64,000 bases of DNA, from the NCBI RefSeq assembly GCF_003435375.1, contig NZ_QWGL01000003.1, forward strand, positions 62,001 through 126,000, read 5' to 3'. Below the pieces are notes generated by a model. The model did not search any database. It had not been told where the DNA came from and was given only the letters and a program-made list of their open reading frames with translations. Source of the DNA: Clostridium sp. AM34-11AC (lineage in GTDB: Bacteria; Bacillota; Clostridia; Lachnospirales; Lachnospiraceae). The position numbers and the translations under genes are program-made. Shown piece by piece: positions 43,014-52,345 of this stretch (its first letter is position 1; every line of letters begins with the position of its first letter).

Positions 43014-43463
43014 TTATTTCATGAATCCAGCTAAGATCTCATTTACGATCTTGCCGTCTGCCTTCCCCTTTACGAGCGGCATCAGGGATTTCATGATCTT
43101 TCCTTTGTCCTTTGCTGTCGGGGCTTCGATTCCAAGCTCTGCGAGAACCTTTGCGATCGTCTCCCTGATCTGGTCCTCAGTCATATCAGCCGGAGCAAAC
43201 TCCTGATATACGGCAAGTCTCTTCTTTGCCTCATCGATGATATCGGCGCGGTCTGCCGGAGCTGTCTCGATGGTCTCCTTGACCTGCTTGATCTCTTTCT
43301 TTACGATCGCGTTCTCCTCATCCTCTGTGAGCGGAGCTTCACGCTTGTCGATCTGCGCATTCTTTAACGCAGAGAGAAGCATGGAAAGGGAATCCTTTCT
43401 CTCTTTATCTTTTGCTTTCATCGCCTCGACCATAGCTGCTCTTACAACATCGATCTTACTCAT
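43014..43463 (-). CDS. GatB/YqeY domain protein
   Basis: 149 residues from the ATG at 43463 (AGGAGGAATAT upstream; an upstream in-frame start would read through unrelated sequence). Start SKIDVVRAAMVEAMKAKDKE, then KNAQIDKREAPLTEDEENAIV and the C-terminal GKIMKSLMPLVKGKADGKIV are typical of YqeY, a small helical protein resembling the tail domain of the amidotransferase subunit GatB. It may bind tRNA; its function is not established. Lies between the M20 peptidase and copy 3 of the hairpin-array repeat. Confidence 0.92.
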   Translation of the reverse strand: MSKIDVVRAAMVEAMKAKDKERKDSLSMLLSALKNAQIDKREAPLTEDEENAIVKKEIKQVKETIETAPADRADIIDEAKKRLAVYQEFAPADMTEDQIRETIAKVLAELGIEAPTAKDKGKIMKSLMPLVKGKADGKIVNEILAGFMK

Positions 43464-43544
43464 CTTATATTCCTCCTGTCTATGCGGTATTCCCAGTCGA
43501 AACAACTGGTTCCGCATGTTTCTGTGATGATATATTTTGAAATG

Positions 43545-43640
43545 AGAATGTGCCAAGGCACATTCTTGCGCCTCGCGCGGTCGCTTGCGACAATCTACAT
43601 CTTCACGCGAATGCACGTCATTGGCATGTTAGTGCCTTTT
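43545..43640 (+). repeat. Dispersed hairpin-array repeat, copy 3
   Basis: Same layout as 146-242 and 34019-34115. The first stem is conserved while its loop is AA instead of TT, and the last hairpin has a substituted GGCATGTTAGTGCC that still pairs partly. Sits between yqeY and prfC, 14 nt from the prfC stop. Confidence 0.8.
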
Positions 43641-43653
43641 GAAATTCACTTGA

Positions 43654-45261
43654 TTAGTTCTTTCCGAACTCACTGAGCTTTAAGTTCGGATTTCTCTCCT
43701 CGACCATGCCGACACTCCAGCTGTTGATGAATAACAATAACGGATTGCCCTTGAGGTCGCAGATGCGTTTCATATCGGATGTGCCCTGGATCTTCGCCAC
43801 ATCCACTTCCTCCGGGTTCTCAACCCAGCGGATGTACTCAAACGGAAGCTGTTCCAGTCTTACGTCTACATTATACTCATTCTTTAAGCGGTAGGTCAGG
43901 ACCTCAAACTGCAGGACACCGACAACGCCGACGATGATCTCCTCCATACCGGTATTGAACTCCTGGAAGATCTGGATCGCGCCTTCCTGAGCGATCTGGT
44001 TGACCCCCTTTAAGAACTGTTTTCTCTTCATGGTATCGATCTGGCGGACTCTCGCGAAATGCTCCGGCGCAAAGGTCGGGATACCCTCAAACTGGAACTT
44101 CTCGTTGGACGTACAGAGCGTGTCACCGATGGAAAAAATACCCGGATCAAAGACGCCGATGATATCTCCGGCATAAGCCTCGTCAATGATCTTACGGCTC
44201 TCAGCCATCAGCTGCTGCGGCTGGGTCAGACGGATCTTTTTGCCTCCCTGGACATGGTTGACTTCCATTCCGGCCTCGAACTTACCGGAGCAGATGCGCA
44301 TGAACGCGATACGGTCACGGTGTGCCTTGTTCATGTTTGCCTGGATCTTAAATACGAACGCGGAGAAATCTTCCCGGAACGGGTCGATCACGCCTGTCGT
44401 TGTCTTTCTCGGAAGCGGAGAAGTCGTCATATTTAAGAAATGCTCCAGAAATGTCTCAACACCGAAGTTTGTGAGAGCAGATCCGAAGAACACCGGTGAA
44501 AGCTTTCCGGCACTTACAAGTTCCTGATCAAACTCATCGCTTGCCCCGTCGAGAAGCTCAATATCGTCCCTTAACTGAGCGTGGAAATCGGAACCGATGA
44601 CGGAATCCACGTCTGTTCCCTCCACGTCGAAAGTCTCTGTGGCAACTTCCTTCTGTCCGCCCATGGCAGCCGTGAAGGTCGTGATCTTCTTTGTCTGGCG
44701 GTCATAAACGCCCTTGAAGCTCTTTCCGCAGCCGATCGGCCAGTTGATCGGGCAGGTATGGATTCCGAGAACCTCCTCGATCTCGCTCATGAGCTCGAAC
44801 GGGTCTCTCGCCTCACGGTCCATCTTGTTTACAAAGGTAAAGATCGGGATATGGCGCATCACACAGACTTTGAACAGTTTGATGGTCTGCGCCTCGACAC
44901 CCTTTGATCCGTCGATGACCATGACCGCGGAGTCCGCTGCCATCAGGGTACGGTAGGTATCCTCGGAGAAGTCCTGATGTCCTGGGGTATCAAGAATATT
45001 GATGCAGTATCCCTCGTAATTGAACTGGAGTACGGAAGATGTTACGGAGATACCTCTCTCCTTCTCGATCTCCATCCAGTCGGAGACTGCGTGCTTTGTC
45101 GCTTTGCGTCCCTTTACGGTTCCGGCAAGGTTGATCGCGCCTCCGTATAACAGGAATTTCTCGGTCAGTGTCGTTTTACCGGCATCCGGGTGAGAAATGA
45201 TCGCGAATGTCCGTCGTCTCTTTATTTCATCATTTAATGAAGCCAAAAAATTTTCCTCCAA
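43654..45261 (-). CDS. prfC: Peptide chain release factor 3
   Basis: 535 residues. Translational GTPase that recycles RF1/RF2 after peptide release. G1 SHPDAGKTTLTEK (about 20-32), RKATKHAVSDWMEIEKERGI (switch/G2), G3 DTPGHQDFSEDTYRTL, G4 FVNKMDREARDP. Domain 2 and 3 continue with the family ending IRWVENPEEVDVAKI. Weak Shine-Dalgarno (GGAGGAAAATTTTTT upstream). A promoter with TTGACG and TAAAAA at 17 nt lies at 45366-45394 on the minus strand. Confidence 0.97.
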   Translation of the reverse strand: MEENFLASLNDEIKRRRTFAIISHPDAGKTTLTEKFLLYGGAINLAGTVKGRKATKHAVSDWMEIEKERGISVTSSVLQFNYEGYCINILDTPGHQDFSEDTYRTLMAADSAVMVIDGSKGVEAQTIKLFKVCVMRHIPIFTFVNKMDREARDPFELMSEIEEVLGIHTCPINWPIGCGKSFKGVYDRQTKKITTFTAAMGGQKEVATETFDVEGTDVDSVIGSDFHAQLRDDIELLDGASDEFDQELVSAGKLSPVFFGSALTNFGVETFLEHFLNMTTSPLPRKTTTGVIDPFREDFSAFVFKIQANMNKAHRDRIAFMRICSGKFEAGMEVNHVQGGKKIRLTQPQQLMAESRKIIDEAYAGDIIGVFDPGIFSIGDTLCTSNEKFQFEGIPTFAPEHFARVRQIDTMKRKQFLKGVNQIAQEGAIQIFQEFNTGMEEIIVGVVGVLQFEVLTYRLKNEYNVDVRLEQLPFEYIRWVENPEEVDVAKIQGTSDMKRICDLKGNPLLLFINSWSVGMVEERNPNLKLSEFGKN

Positions 45262-45365
45262 ATCTATCTTGTGTTTCGTCTAACAATATTTTCCTGCTGA
45301 CAGCACAAAAGAACCGCGGTCCTTCATTGACTGCCGTTTTTTTCTGCTGCTCTTATTCCAATTAA

Positions 45366-45394
45366 TTTTTACCAGTATTTAAGAGTTTCGTCAA
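45366..45394 (-). promoter_or_regulatory. Possible promoter of prfC
   Basis: Minus strand TTGACG (45389-45394), 17-nt spacer, TAAAAA (45366-45371). The -10 is poor, so this is tentative. Confidence 0.4.
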
Positions 45395-45520
45395 GAAGAA
45401 AGCCCTAAAATTCGTTATATTTATAGCAATCTTCACCACTCTGTGCCTGCTTTGCGTTTTTCACCTGTAAAGGCATCTGAGTAGTCGAATCTTCTATTTT
45501 CTGGTAAAGATTGGAATTTT

Positions 45521-46714
45521 CTATCTTTTAATTTCAAAGATCTCGTCTAAGATCGCCCCTGCAACCTCTTCCTTCGACATAATCGGAAGCTCCGTCTCCT
45601 TATTCTCGCGGATCATCGTCACTACATTCGTGTCCGTTCCGAAACCGGCACCGGCAACCTTCAGATTGTTGGCAACGATCATATCGAGGTTCTTCTTCTT
45701 TAATTTTGCCCTGGAATTCTCCAGCATATGTTCCGTCTCCATAGAAAATCCGCAGAGGAACTGGCTGTCTTTTTTATGTTCTCCGAGCCATTTTAAGATA
45801 TCGTCGGTGCGCTCCAGTTCGATCGCCATATCTCCGTCTTTCTTCTTCGTTTTTTCCGTGTTCACGAATTTCGGGCGGTAGTCAGCGACAGCCGCGGCCT
45901 TGATCACCGCGTCCATCTCATCACTGCGGCTTGTCACGGCCTCAAACATATCTTTGGCGGTAACCACCGGAACAAAGTTTACGAACATCGGCGGCTCCAC
46001 CTCTGCCGGTCCGGAAACAAGAGTCACGTCAGCGCCGCGGAGAGCTGCCGTCTTCGCGATGGCATATCCCATCTTTCCGGTACTGTGGTTTGTAATATAG
46101 CGCACCGGGTCGATGGCCTCCCTCGTCGGGCCTGCGGTCACGAGGATCTTCTTTCCTTTTAAGTCTTTCTCGTACTGGACTTCCTTTAAGATATACTGGA
46201 GCAGCACCTCCGGCTCCGGCATCTTTCCGGCTCCGGTATCGCCGCAGGCGAGGTATCCGCTTGCCGGGCTGATCACTTCCATTCCGTAGTGTTCGCAGAT
46301 CTTTAAGTTGTCCTGTGTGATCGGATTCTCGAACATTCTCGTATTCATCGCCGGGCTGATGATCTTCCTGCAGGTACAGGCGAGAACCGTGGTCGTCAAC
46401 ATATCGTCCGCAAGGCCATGGGCCAGCTTCGCGATCACATTCGCGGAAGCCGGGGCAACGAGGACAACATCCGCTGCCTTCGCAAGGGAAACATGTTCAA
46501 CGGAAAATTCAAAGTTCCGGTCAAATGTATCCACCAGGCATTTATTTCCGGTCAGTGTCTCGAATGTAATCGGGTTGATGAAATTTGTCGCATTCCGGGT
46601 CATAAGCACATGGACATCTGCCTTCAGTTTTTTCAGTGCGCTGGCGAGATATGCGATTTTATATGCAGCGATACTGCCGCTCACGCATAAAAGTACGGTT
46701 TTTCCTGCTAACAT
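45521..46714 (-). CDS. coaBC: Bifunctional phosphopantothenoylcysteine decarboxylase / phosphopantothenate-cysteine ligase
   Basis: 397 residues. N-terminal CoaC flavoprotein (about 1-180): VLLCVSGSIAAYKIAY, catalytic His in the SVEHVSLAKAAD segment, PAMNTRMFENPITQDN, and the Cys loop YLACGDTGAGKMPEPE. C-terminal CoaB (about 190-397): ILVTAGPTREAIDPVRYITN, STGKMGYAIAK. Together they make 4'-phosphopantetheine from phosphopantothenate and cysteine in CoA synthesis. Divergent from coaX (type III pantothenate kinase), which supplies its substrate; 195 nt separate the starts. Confidence 0.97.
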   Translation of the reverse strand: MLAGKTVLLCVSGSIAAYKIAYLASALKKLKADVHVLMTRNATNFINPITFETLTGNKCLVDTFDRNFEFSVEHVSLAKAADVVLVAPASANVIAKLAHGLADDMLTTTVLACTCRKIISPAMNTRMFENPITQDNLKICEHYGMEVISPASGYLACGDTGAGKMPEPEVLLQYILKEVQYEKDLKGKKILVTAGPTREAIDPVRYITNHSTGKMGYAIAKTAALRGADVTLVSGPAEVEPPMFVNFVPVVTAKDMFEAVTSRSDEMDAVIKAAAVADYRPKFVNTEKTKKKDGDMAIELERTDDILKWLGEHKKDSQFLCGFSMETEHMLENSRAKLKKKNLDMIVANNLKVAGAGFGTDTNVVTMIRENKETELPIMSKEEVAGAILDEIFEIKR

Positions 46715-46909
46715 TTGGAATCCTCCGTTGTAATTTTAGTCAATTTATGGTAAGATAATTCGAACTTTAAAATTATGAGGAACCTGTCTCACACGTTTCT
46801 CATATTCACAGTGACGGTTGACAAATCCCGCAAATACGGAACCTTTGATCAACTGCACACGTAAAAACAGTATAACACGTTACTTAGAATTGTGGAAGGA
46901 GTTTTCTCA

Positions 46910-47689
46910 ATGATTTTAGCAATCGACATGGGAAACAGCAATATCGTTGTCGGAGGTCTTGACGACAATAAAACATATTTTGAGGAGCGCATCACCACCG
47001 ATGACCGAAAAACGAGTCTCGAATACGCGATCCTTTTAAAGAATATTCTGGAGATTCATAAAGTAAAGAAAAATGATATCGAAGGTTCCATTATGGCGTC
47101 CGTTGTCCCGCCACTGAACGCGCCGATCTCTTCCGCCGTGAAGAAGATCACCGGAAAGAAACCGTTTCTTGTTGGTTCCGGCATGAAGACAGGCTTAAAC
47201 ATCAAGATGGATAACCCTAAGACCGTCGGCGGTGACCGGATCGTGGCCGCTGTCGCTGCAAATGCCAAATACAAAGGACCGATCATCATCGCGGACATGG
47301 GAACCGCGACAACGCTCGATGTGGTGGACCACGATGGAAATTACATCGGCGGTGTGATTCTCCCCGGTGTAAAGGTTGCCTTAAACTCCCTCGTTTCCAA
47401 TACAGCCCAGCTTCCGAGGATCAGCTTCGATGTTCCGAAACGTACGATCGGAAAGAACACCATCGAATGTATGAGAAATGGTATCATGCTTGGCAATGCC
47501 GCAATGCTTGACGGTCTTATCGACCGCATGACCGCAGAGCTCGGCGAACCGGCAACCCTTATTGCTACCGGCGGTATGGCAAGATTCATCACACCGCTCT
47601 GCACCCACAAAATCACCTATGACCCGGATCTTCTGCTCCGCGGACTGATGATCCTGTACAGACAAAATACAGAAACAAAAGATGCGTAA
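46910..47689 (+). CDS. coaX: Type III pantothenate kinase
   Basis: 259 residues from the ATG at 46910 (GGAAGGAG upstream). Start MILAIDMGNSNIVVGG is the phosphate-binding motif of the ASKHA fold; NPKTVGGDRIVAAVAANAKY and MGTATTLDVVDHDGNYIGG are the substrate and second phosphate motifs. Phosphorylates pantothenate, needs a monovalent cation, and is not feedback-inhibited by CoA. Together with divergent coaBC it covers the first three steps of the CoA pathway after pantothenate. Ends at a clear terminator. Confidence 0.96.
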   Translation: MILAIDMGNSNIVVGGLDDNKTYFEERITTDDRKTSLEYAILLKNILEIHKVKKNDIEGSIMASVVPPLNAPISSAVKKITGKKPFLVGSGMKTGLNIKMDNPKTVGGDRIVAAVAANAKYKGPIIIADMGTATTLDVVDHDGNYIGGVILPGVKVALNSLVSNTAQLPRISFDVPKRTIGKNTIECMRNGIMLGNAAMLDGLIDRMTAELGEPATLIATGGMARFITPLCTHKITYDPDLLLRGLMILYRQNTETKDA

Positions 47690-47698
47690 AGCTTCACT

Positions 47699-47732
47699 GC
47701 CGAATGAAATTAACGTTCATTCGGCTTTTTTA
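47699..47732 (+). terminator. Terminator of coaX
   Basis: GCCGAATGAA (47699-47708) pairs with TTCATTCGGC (47716-47725), then a run of T. Confidence 0.9.
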
Positions 47733-47767
47733 TTCAGAATTGTCCTCCCGACTGTTGCTGTCTATAC

Positions 47768-47832
47768 ATTTCGTTTGAAACGAAATATAAGCGAAATGCA
47801 GAGTTGTAATATTTCGTTTAATGGGATATACT
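47768..47832 (+). promoter_or_regulatory. Promoter with ATTTCGTTT palindromes upstream of the HTH-AAA gene
   Basis: A 19-bp palindrome ATTTCGTTT-G-AAACGAAAT at 47768-47786; a further half-site AAGCGAAAT at 47789-47797; and ATTTCGTTT again at 47811-47819, inside the 17-nt spacer between TTGTAA (47804-47809) and TATACT (47827-47832). Four copies of one half-site over the promoter of a gene whose own product starts with a helix-turn-helix point to autoregulation (inference). Confidence 0.75.
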
Positions 47833-47861
47833 TATGATAGAATTACGTTTGGAGGTGTTCT

Positions 47862-49673
47862 ATGAACTATTTATCCAGCATGGAAACGGCAAAAGCAATG
47901 GGAATCACAGTGCGCAGAGTCCAGCAGATGTGCAAGCAGGGCGAAATTTCCGGAGCTGTGAAAAAGGGACATTCCTGGCTGATTCCAGAAAATGCAGTTT
48001 GGCCAGATTCAGGCGAAAAGAAAAAGCCGATGCCCATTGGGATTTCTGATTTCAAGACGGCGACCACAAGCTATTATTATGTAGATAAAACCTTGCTGAT
48101 CCGTGATTTTCTGGATACGAAACCTATGGTATCGTTGTTTACCCGTCCGAGACGTTTCGGTAAAACATTGAATATGGATATGGTTCGGGTCTTTTTTGAA
48201 AAAACACAGGAGGACACCTCCATTTATTTCAAGGATAAGCAGATATGGCAGTGTGGTTCTGATTATACCCGGCATCAGGGAAAGTATCCGGTCATATTCC
48301 TGACATTTAAGGATGTAAAATGTCTGACATGGCAGGAGACATTTCAGAAGATCCGTAAGCTGATTTCACTGGAATTTATACGGCACAGTGAACTTGAGGA
48401 AAGTACTGCACTTGGAATCTATGAAAAAGAACAGTACCATCGCCTTGCCAGTGACAATGCGAATGAAGTAGACTGCCAGATGGGATTACAAATCTTATCT
48501 CTGTTGCTGCACAAGCATTATGGACAAGAATGTATTATCATTATTGATGAATACGATACACCGATCCAGCAGGGACATCATTGCAATTTTTATCCTGAAA
48601 TCGCGAATTTCATGCGTAATTTCTTTTCCGGCGGCCTGAAGGATAATCCACATCTGGCTTTCGGCTTTCTCACAGGAATTCTCCGTGTTGCAAAAGAAAG
48701 CATTTTCAGCGGCATGAATAATTTGAAAACCAATTCAATTTTGGATGACAGTTACAGTGAATATTTCGGATTTACGCCTGAAGAAGTAAAAGAAATTCTG
48801 CACTACTATGGAAAAGAGGATAAATATCAGGAGATCTGCAGCTGGTATGACGGATACCGATTTGGTCATACAGAAATCTTTAATCCATGGTCTGTGATCA
48901 ATTACATTACCGATCAATGCTTCCCAAAGGCATTCTGGCAGTCTACCGGCAGCAACGAAATCATTGGTGAGATTATCGCGACATCTACTCCCGAGATAAC
49001 GGAAGGACTTCATAAACTGCTCTGCGGTGAAAAAATCACTACCTATATAGACACCAGCGTGATCTATCCGGAGATCCAGAATAATCCATACACGATTTAT
49101 AGTTTTCTTCTTGTTGCGGGTTACTTAAAAGTTGCAGAAATTTATCCACAGAATGATGGGAATTTCATGTGTGATGTTGCAATTCCAAATAAAGAGATTG
49201 CCTGTGTTTATGAAAAAGAAATTTTGAATCGGACGAATCAGAACAGCGTCGCGATTTCTATCAATCAGGCGATATTCTCCGGAAATGCAAAAAAGCTTCA
49301 ATCTTTGCTGGAGAATTTTATGCTGCAGAGTATTTCTTCTATGGATGGGGCAAATGAAAGTTTTTATCATGGCATGATGCTTGGATTATGTGCGATCCTT
49401 GGAAACAGGTACCAGATTCGTTCCAATCGAGAATCGGGACTTGGCCGATTTGATATTCAACTGAATCCATTAGTAAAAGGAATTCCGGGATTCCTGTTTG
49501 AATTCAAACACACAAATGATGATCATGTGGATCTGGATGCGCTGGCAGATCGCGCCCTCCAACAAATAGATGTGAAAAAATATGACACGGAATTGCGGGA
49601 TGCAGGTGTCCGGCCGATCATAAAAATCGGGATTGCTTTTCGTGGAAAAACAGCCGTTGTGAAACGAAAATAA
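47862..49673 (+). CDS. HTH-fused AAA-ATPase-like / PD-(D/E)XK protein, paralogue 3
   Basis: 603 residues. Residues 6-45 are a MerR/excisionase-type helix-turn-helix (METAKAMGITVRRVQQMCKQ, wing GHSWLIPENA). The rest is the same family as 7260-8852 and 39503-41173: MPIGISDFKTATTSYYYVDK, Walker A RPRRFGKT (95-102), Walker B CIIIIDEYDTP (about 224-234), WYDGYRFGHTEIFNPWSV, and a C-terminal nuclease-like core (GRFDIQLN ... FLFEFKHTND, D...ExK). Strong GGAGGTG site. The 5' region has a promoter over repeated ATTTCGTTT sites. The DNA-binding fusion suggests that it recognises a specific site, perhaps its own operator, giving a clue to a family without known function. Ends at its own terminator. Confidence 0.9.
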   Translation: MNYLSSMETAKAMGITVRRVQQMCKQGEISGAVKKGHSWLIPENAVWPDSGEKKKPMPIGISDFKTATTSYYYVDKTLLIRDFLDTKPMVSLFTRPRRFGKTLNMDMVRVFFEKTQEDTSIYFKDKQIWQCGSDYTRHQGKYPVIFLTFKDVKCLTWQETFQKIRKLISLEFIRHSELEESTALGIYEKEQYHRLASDNANEVDCQMGLQILSLLLHKHYGQECIIIIDEYDTPIQQGHHCNFYPEIANFMRNFFSGGLKDNPHLAFGFLTGILRVAKESIFSGMNNLKTNSILDDSYSEYFGFTPEEVKEILHYYGKEDKYQEICSWYDGYRFGHTEIFNPWSVINYITDQCFPKAFWQSTGSNEIIGEIIATSTPEITEGLHKLLCGEKITTYIDTSVIYPEIQNNPYTIYSFLLVAGYLKVAEIYPQNDGNFMCDVAIPNKEIACVYEKEILNRTNQNSVAISINQAIFSGNAKKLQSLLENFMLQSISSMDGANESFYHGMMLGLCAILGNRYQIRSNRESGLGRFDIQLNPLVKGIPGFLFEFKHTNDDHVDLDALADRALQQIDVKKYDTELRDAGVRPIIKIGIAFRGKTAVVKRK

Positions 49674-49679
49674 TGAGAA

Positions 49680-49720
49680 GGGGCTGCCGCACCAATTTTG
49701 GTATGCGGCAGCCCCGTTTT
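49680..49720 (+). terminator. Terminator of the HTH-AAA gene
   Basis: GGGGCTGCCGCA (49680-49691) pairs with TGCGGCAGCCCC (49704-49715), then GTTTT. It lies between convergent genes and may also stop the nspC transcript. Confidence 0.85.
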
Positions 49721-49739
49721 CTATAATCATGTTTCTATT

Positions 49740-50873
49740 TTATCCCAGTCTTCTCACAAATTCCTCATACCCAAAGGTTTTCACCACACTGCACTCCCCA
49801 TTCTCATCCATTCGCGCGATGGACGGCAGGCACATGCCGTTGAAGGTGTTGTTTTTTACCATGGAGTAGATCGCCATGTCCTCGAAATAAAGTCTGTCAC
49901 CAATCCGGATCTCGTGGTCGAAGGAATAATCACCGATCACGTCACCCGCAAGACAGGTCATGGAGGAGAGACGGTAGGTATACTGCTTTTCGTCTGCTTC
50001 GCCGGAGTCTTTTAACGGCGGACGGTAGGGCATCTCCAGCACATCCGGCATGTGGCAGGCAGCGGAGGCATCCAAAATCAGAGTCCTGATGCCGTTATCC
50101 ACAATGTCCATGACTTCCGTCACGAGATATCCCGCGTTTAACGCCACGGCTTCCCCAGGTTCCACATAGACAGTGACATCATATGTCTCCTGCATATGGC
50201 GGATGCAGCGCTCTAAACGGTCGATGTCGTAATCGTTTCTCGTGATATGATGTCCGCCGCCCATGTTAAGCCATTTGATATTCGGAAGCTTCAGATACTT
50301 TCCGAATTTATCTTCCACAGCTTTCAGAGTTGTCTCCAGATCATCCGAGTTCTGCTCGCAGAGAGTATGGAAATGGATCCCGTCAAGCTTTTCCACGAGA
50401 TCTTCCCGGAAATTTGCCAGGGTCACACCGAGTCTGGAGCCGGGCGCGCATGGATCATAGATCGCGTGGTCACCCTGAGTAGAACACTCCGGGTTTACGC
50501 GGATGCCGATGCTGACGCCTTTTTCCTTACAGAAGTCCGCGTATTTTTCAAGCTGGGAAAAGGAATTGAATACCAGATGTTCGCAGATATCGGTGAGTTC
50601 CCCGATCTCCGATTCCTTGAAGGCCGGAGCGAATACGTGATTTTCTTTTCCCATTTTTTCATATCCAAGCTTTGCCTCGAAAAGACCGCTGGCTGTGGTT
50701 CCGTCCAGATACTGCCCGATCAGTGGGTACTCAAAGAAGTTCGAGAATGCCTTCTGGGCAAGAAGGATCTTACAGCCGGTGTCGTCCTTGACCTTCTTTA
50801 AAATTTCCAGATTCTTCCGAAGCTTTTTTTCATCAATTACATAACATGGAGTTGGTAATTCATTAATCTTCAT
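49740..50873 (-). CDS. nspC: Carboxynorspermidine/carboxyspermidine decarboxylase
   Basis: 377 residues from the ATG at 50873 (GGAG upstream). Alanine-racemase-fold PLP enzyme: PTPCYVIDEKKLRKN at the start, LLAQKAFSNFF with the PLP-lysine (about residue 39), HFHTLCEQ, NMGGGHHITR, VEPGEAVALNAGY, and CLAGDVIGDYSF with the active-site Cys region. It removes the carboxyl from carboxyspermidine to give spermidine. Last gene of the polyamine operon, 210 nt after the carboxynorspermidine synthase gene. Confidence 0.95.
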   Translation of the reverse strand: MKINELPTPCYVIDEKKLRKNLEILKKVKDDTGCKILLAQKAFSNFFEYPLIGQYLDGTTASGLFEAKLGYEKMGKENHVFAPAFKESEIGELTDICEHLVFNSFSQLEKYADFCKEKGVSIGIRVNPECSTQGDHAIYDPCAPGSRLGVTLANFREDLVEKLDGIHFHTLCEQNSDDLETTLKAVEDKFGKYLKLPNIKWLNMGGGHHITRNDYDIDRLERCIRHMQETYDVTVYVEPGEAVALNAGYLVTEVMDIVDNGIRTLILDASAACHMPDVLEMPYRPPLKDSGEADEKQYTYRLSSMTCLAGDVIGDYSFDHEIRIGDRLYFEDMAIYSMVKNNTFNGMCLPSIARMDENGECSVVKTFGYEEFVRRLG

Positions 50874-51083
50874 CTTGTTCTCCAATTACTGACTCGTTCC
50901 TGATACACATCTCAGCCCTACCAGAAAACGAAGTTCATTTTTCTACTGCCGTATCACAATACAGCAACACCCCTGACAACTCGTTCCTGCCAGAGGTGTT
51001 TTCTGTACTTGAACCTGTTCCACATTCCGCGCTTTTCCTGCATTCATCGCGAATATGCCAAACAGTCATTCATTTTCAAATTT

Positions 51084-52343
51084 TTATTTCACAATCTCCG
51101 GATTCTCATCCACAACCCACGGAAGTCCCCACTTGTTCAGTGCTTCCATATACGGATCCGGATCGAACTCTTCGACGTTGAATACGCCTGCGCCCTTCCA
51201 GGTTCCGTCAACGACCATCATGGAACCGATCATAGCCGGTACGCCTGTCGTGTAGGAGATGGCCTGGGAGCCGACTTCCTTGTAACACTCCTGATGGTCA
51301 CATACGTTATAAATATAGATCGTCTTCTCTTTTCCGTCCTTCACACCGGTAAAGATACAGCCGATGTTTGTCTTTCCGACGGTTCTCGGACCTAAGGATG
51401 CCGGATCCGGAAGAAGAGCCTTTAAGAACTGGATCGGAACGATCTCCTGTCCGTTAAAGTTTACCGGGGAAGTGGAAAGCATTCCAACGTTCTCTAAGCA
51501 TTTCATGTGGGTCAGGTAGCTCTGTCCGAAGGTCATGAAGAAGCGGATGCGCTTTACGCCCGGAATGTTCTTTGCAAGGGATTCGATCTCCTCATGATGT
51601 AAAAGGTACATGTCCTTCTCGCCGACCTGCGGGAAGTTGTACTCGCGCTTGATCTCCATCGGCTTTGTCTCTACCCAGTGACCATTCTCCCAGTAGGAAC
51701 CGTTTGCGGATACCTCGCGGAGGTTGATCTCCGGGTTGAAGTTTGTAGCGAACGGGTAGCCATGGTCGCCGCCGTTGCAGTCTAAGATGTCGATGGTGTG
51801 GATCTCATCGAAATAGTGCTTTAACGCATACGCGGAGAAGACACTTGTGACACCCGGGTCAAAACCGGTTCCTAAGAGTGCCATAAGTCCAGCCTCTTTG
51901 AATTTCTCCTGATATGCCCACTGCCAGGAATAATCGAAGTATGCGGTAAAGCCCTCTTCCTTGCAGCGTTTCTCATAGATTGCGCGCCATGTCGGATCGT
52001 CGGTGTCCTCCGGCTCGTAGTTTGCGGTATCGATATAGTTTACGCCGGCCTTTAAGCATGCATCCATGATCGTCAGGTCCTGATACGGGAGTGCAACGTT
52101 TAACACTGCATCCGGCTTGTAGCTTTCCATTAAAGCCACCAGCTCGTCCACGTTGTCAGCATCCACTTTCGCGGTCGTGATCTTCGTCTTTGTCGTTCCC
52201 TGAAGTTTCTCCTTTAAAGCATCGCACTTGGATACGGTACGGCTTGCGATCATAATTTCTGTGAATACATCACTGTTCTGACAACACTTGTGGATCGCTA
52301 CGGACGCAACACCTCCGCAGCCGATGATCATTAATCTGCTCAT
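51084..52343 (-). CDS. Carboxynorspermidine/carboxyspermidine synthase (saccharopine dehydrogenase family)
   Basis: 419 residues. Rossmann start RLMIIGCGGVASVAIHKCCQ, ASRTVSKCDAL, then VLNVALPYQDLTIMDACLKA and YIDTANYEPED; the middle has LLGTGFDPGVTSVFSAYAL. This is the LYS1/CANSDH family that reductively condenses aspartate semialdehyde with putrescine (or diaminopropane) using NADPH. Only 2 nt separate it from the end of speE; nspC follows. In the presence of AguA/AguB, which produce putrescine, the likely product is carboxyspermidine. Confidence 0.95.
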   Translation of the reverse strand: MSRLMIIGCGGVASVAIHKCCQNSDVFTEIMIASRTVSKCDALKEKLQGTTKTKITTAKVDADNVDELVALMESYKPDAVLNVALPYQDLTIMDACLKAGVNYIDTANYEPEDTDDPTWRAIYEKRCKEEGFTAYFDYSWQWAYQEKFKEAGLMALLGTGFDPGVTSVFSAYALKHYFDEIHTIDILDCNGGDHGYPFATNFNPEINLREVSANGSYWENGHWVETKPMEIKREYNFPQVGEKDMYLLHHEEIESLAKNIPGVKRIRFFMTFGQSYLTHMKCLENVGMLSTSPVNFNGQEIVPIQFLKALLPDPASLGPRTVGKTNIGCIFTGVKDGKEKTIYIYNVCDHQECYKEVGSQAISYTTGVPAMIGSMMVVDGTWKGAGVFNVEEFDPDPYMEALNKWGLPWVVDENPEIVK

Positions 52344-52345
52344 GT

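Noticed and set aside
50920..51010. AACACC...GGTGTT hairpin between nspC and the carboxynorspermidine synthase gene
   Set aside because: No T-run follows on the minus strand, so it is not a convincing terminator; left unannotated.
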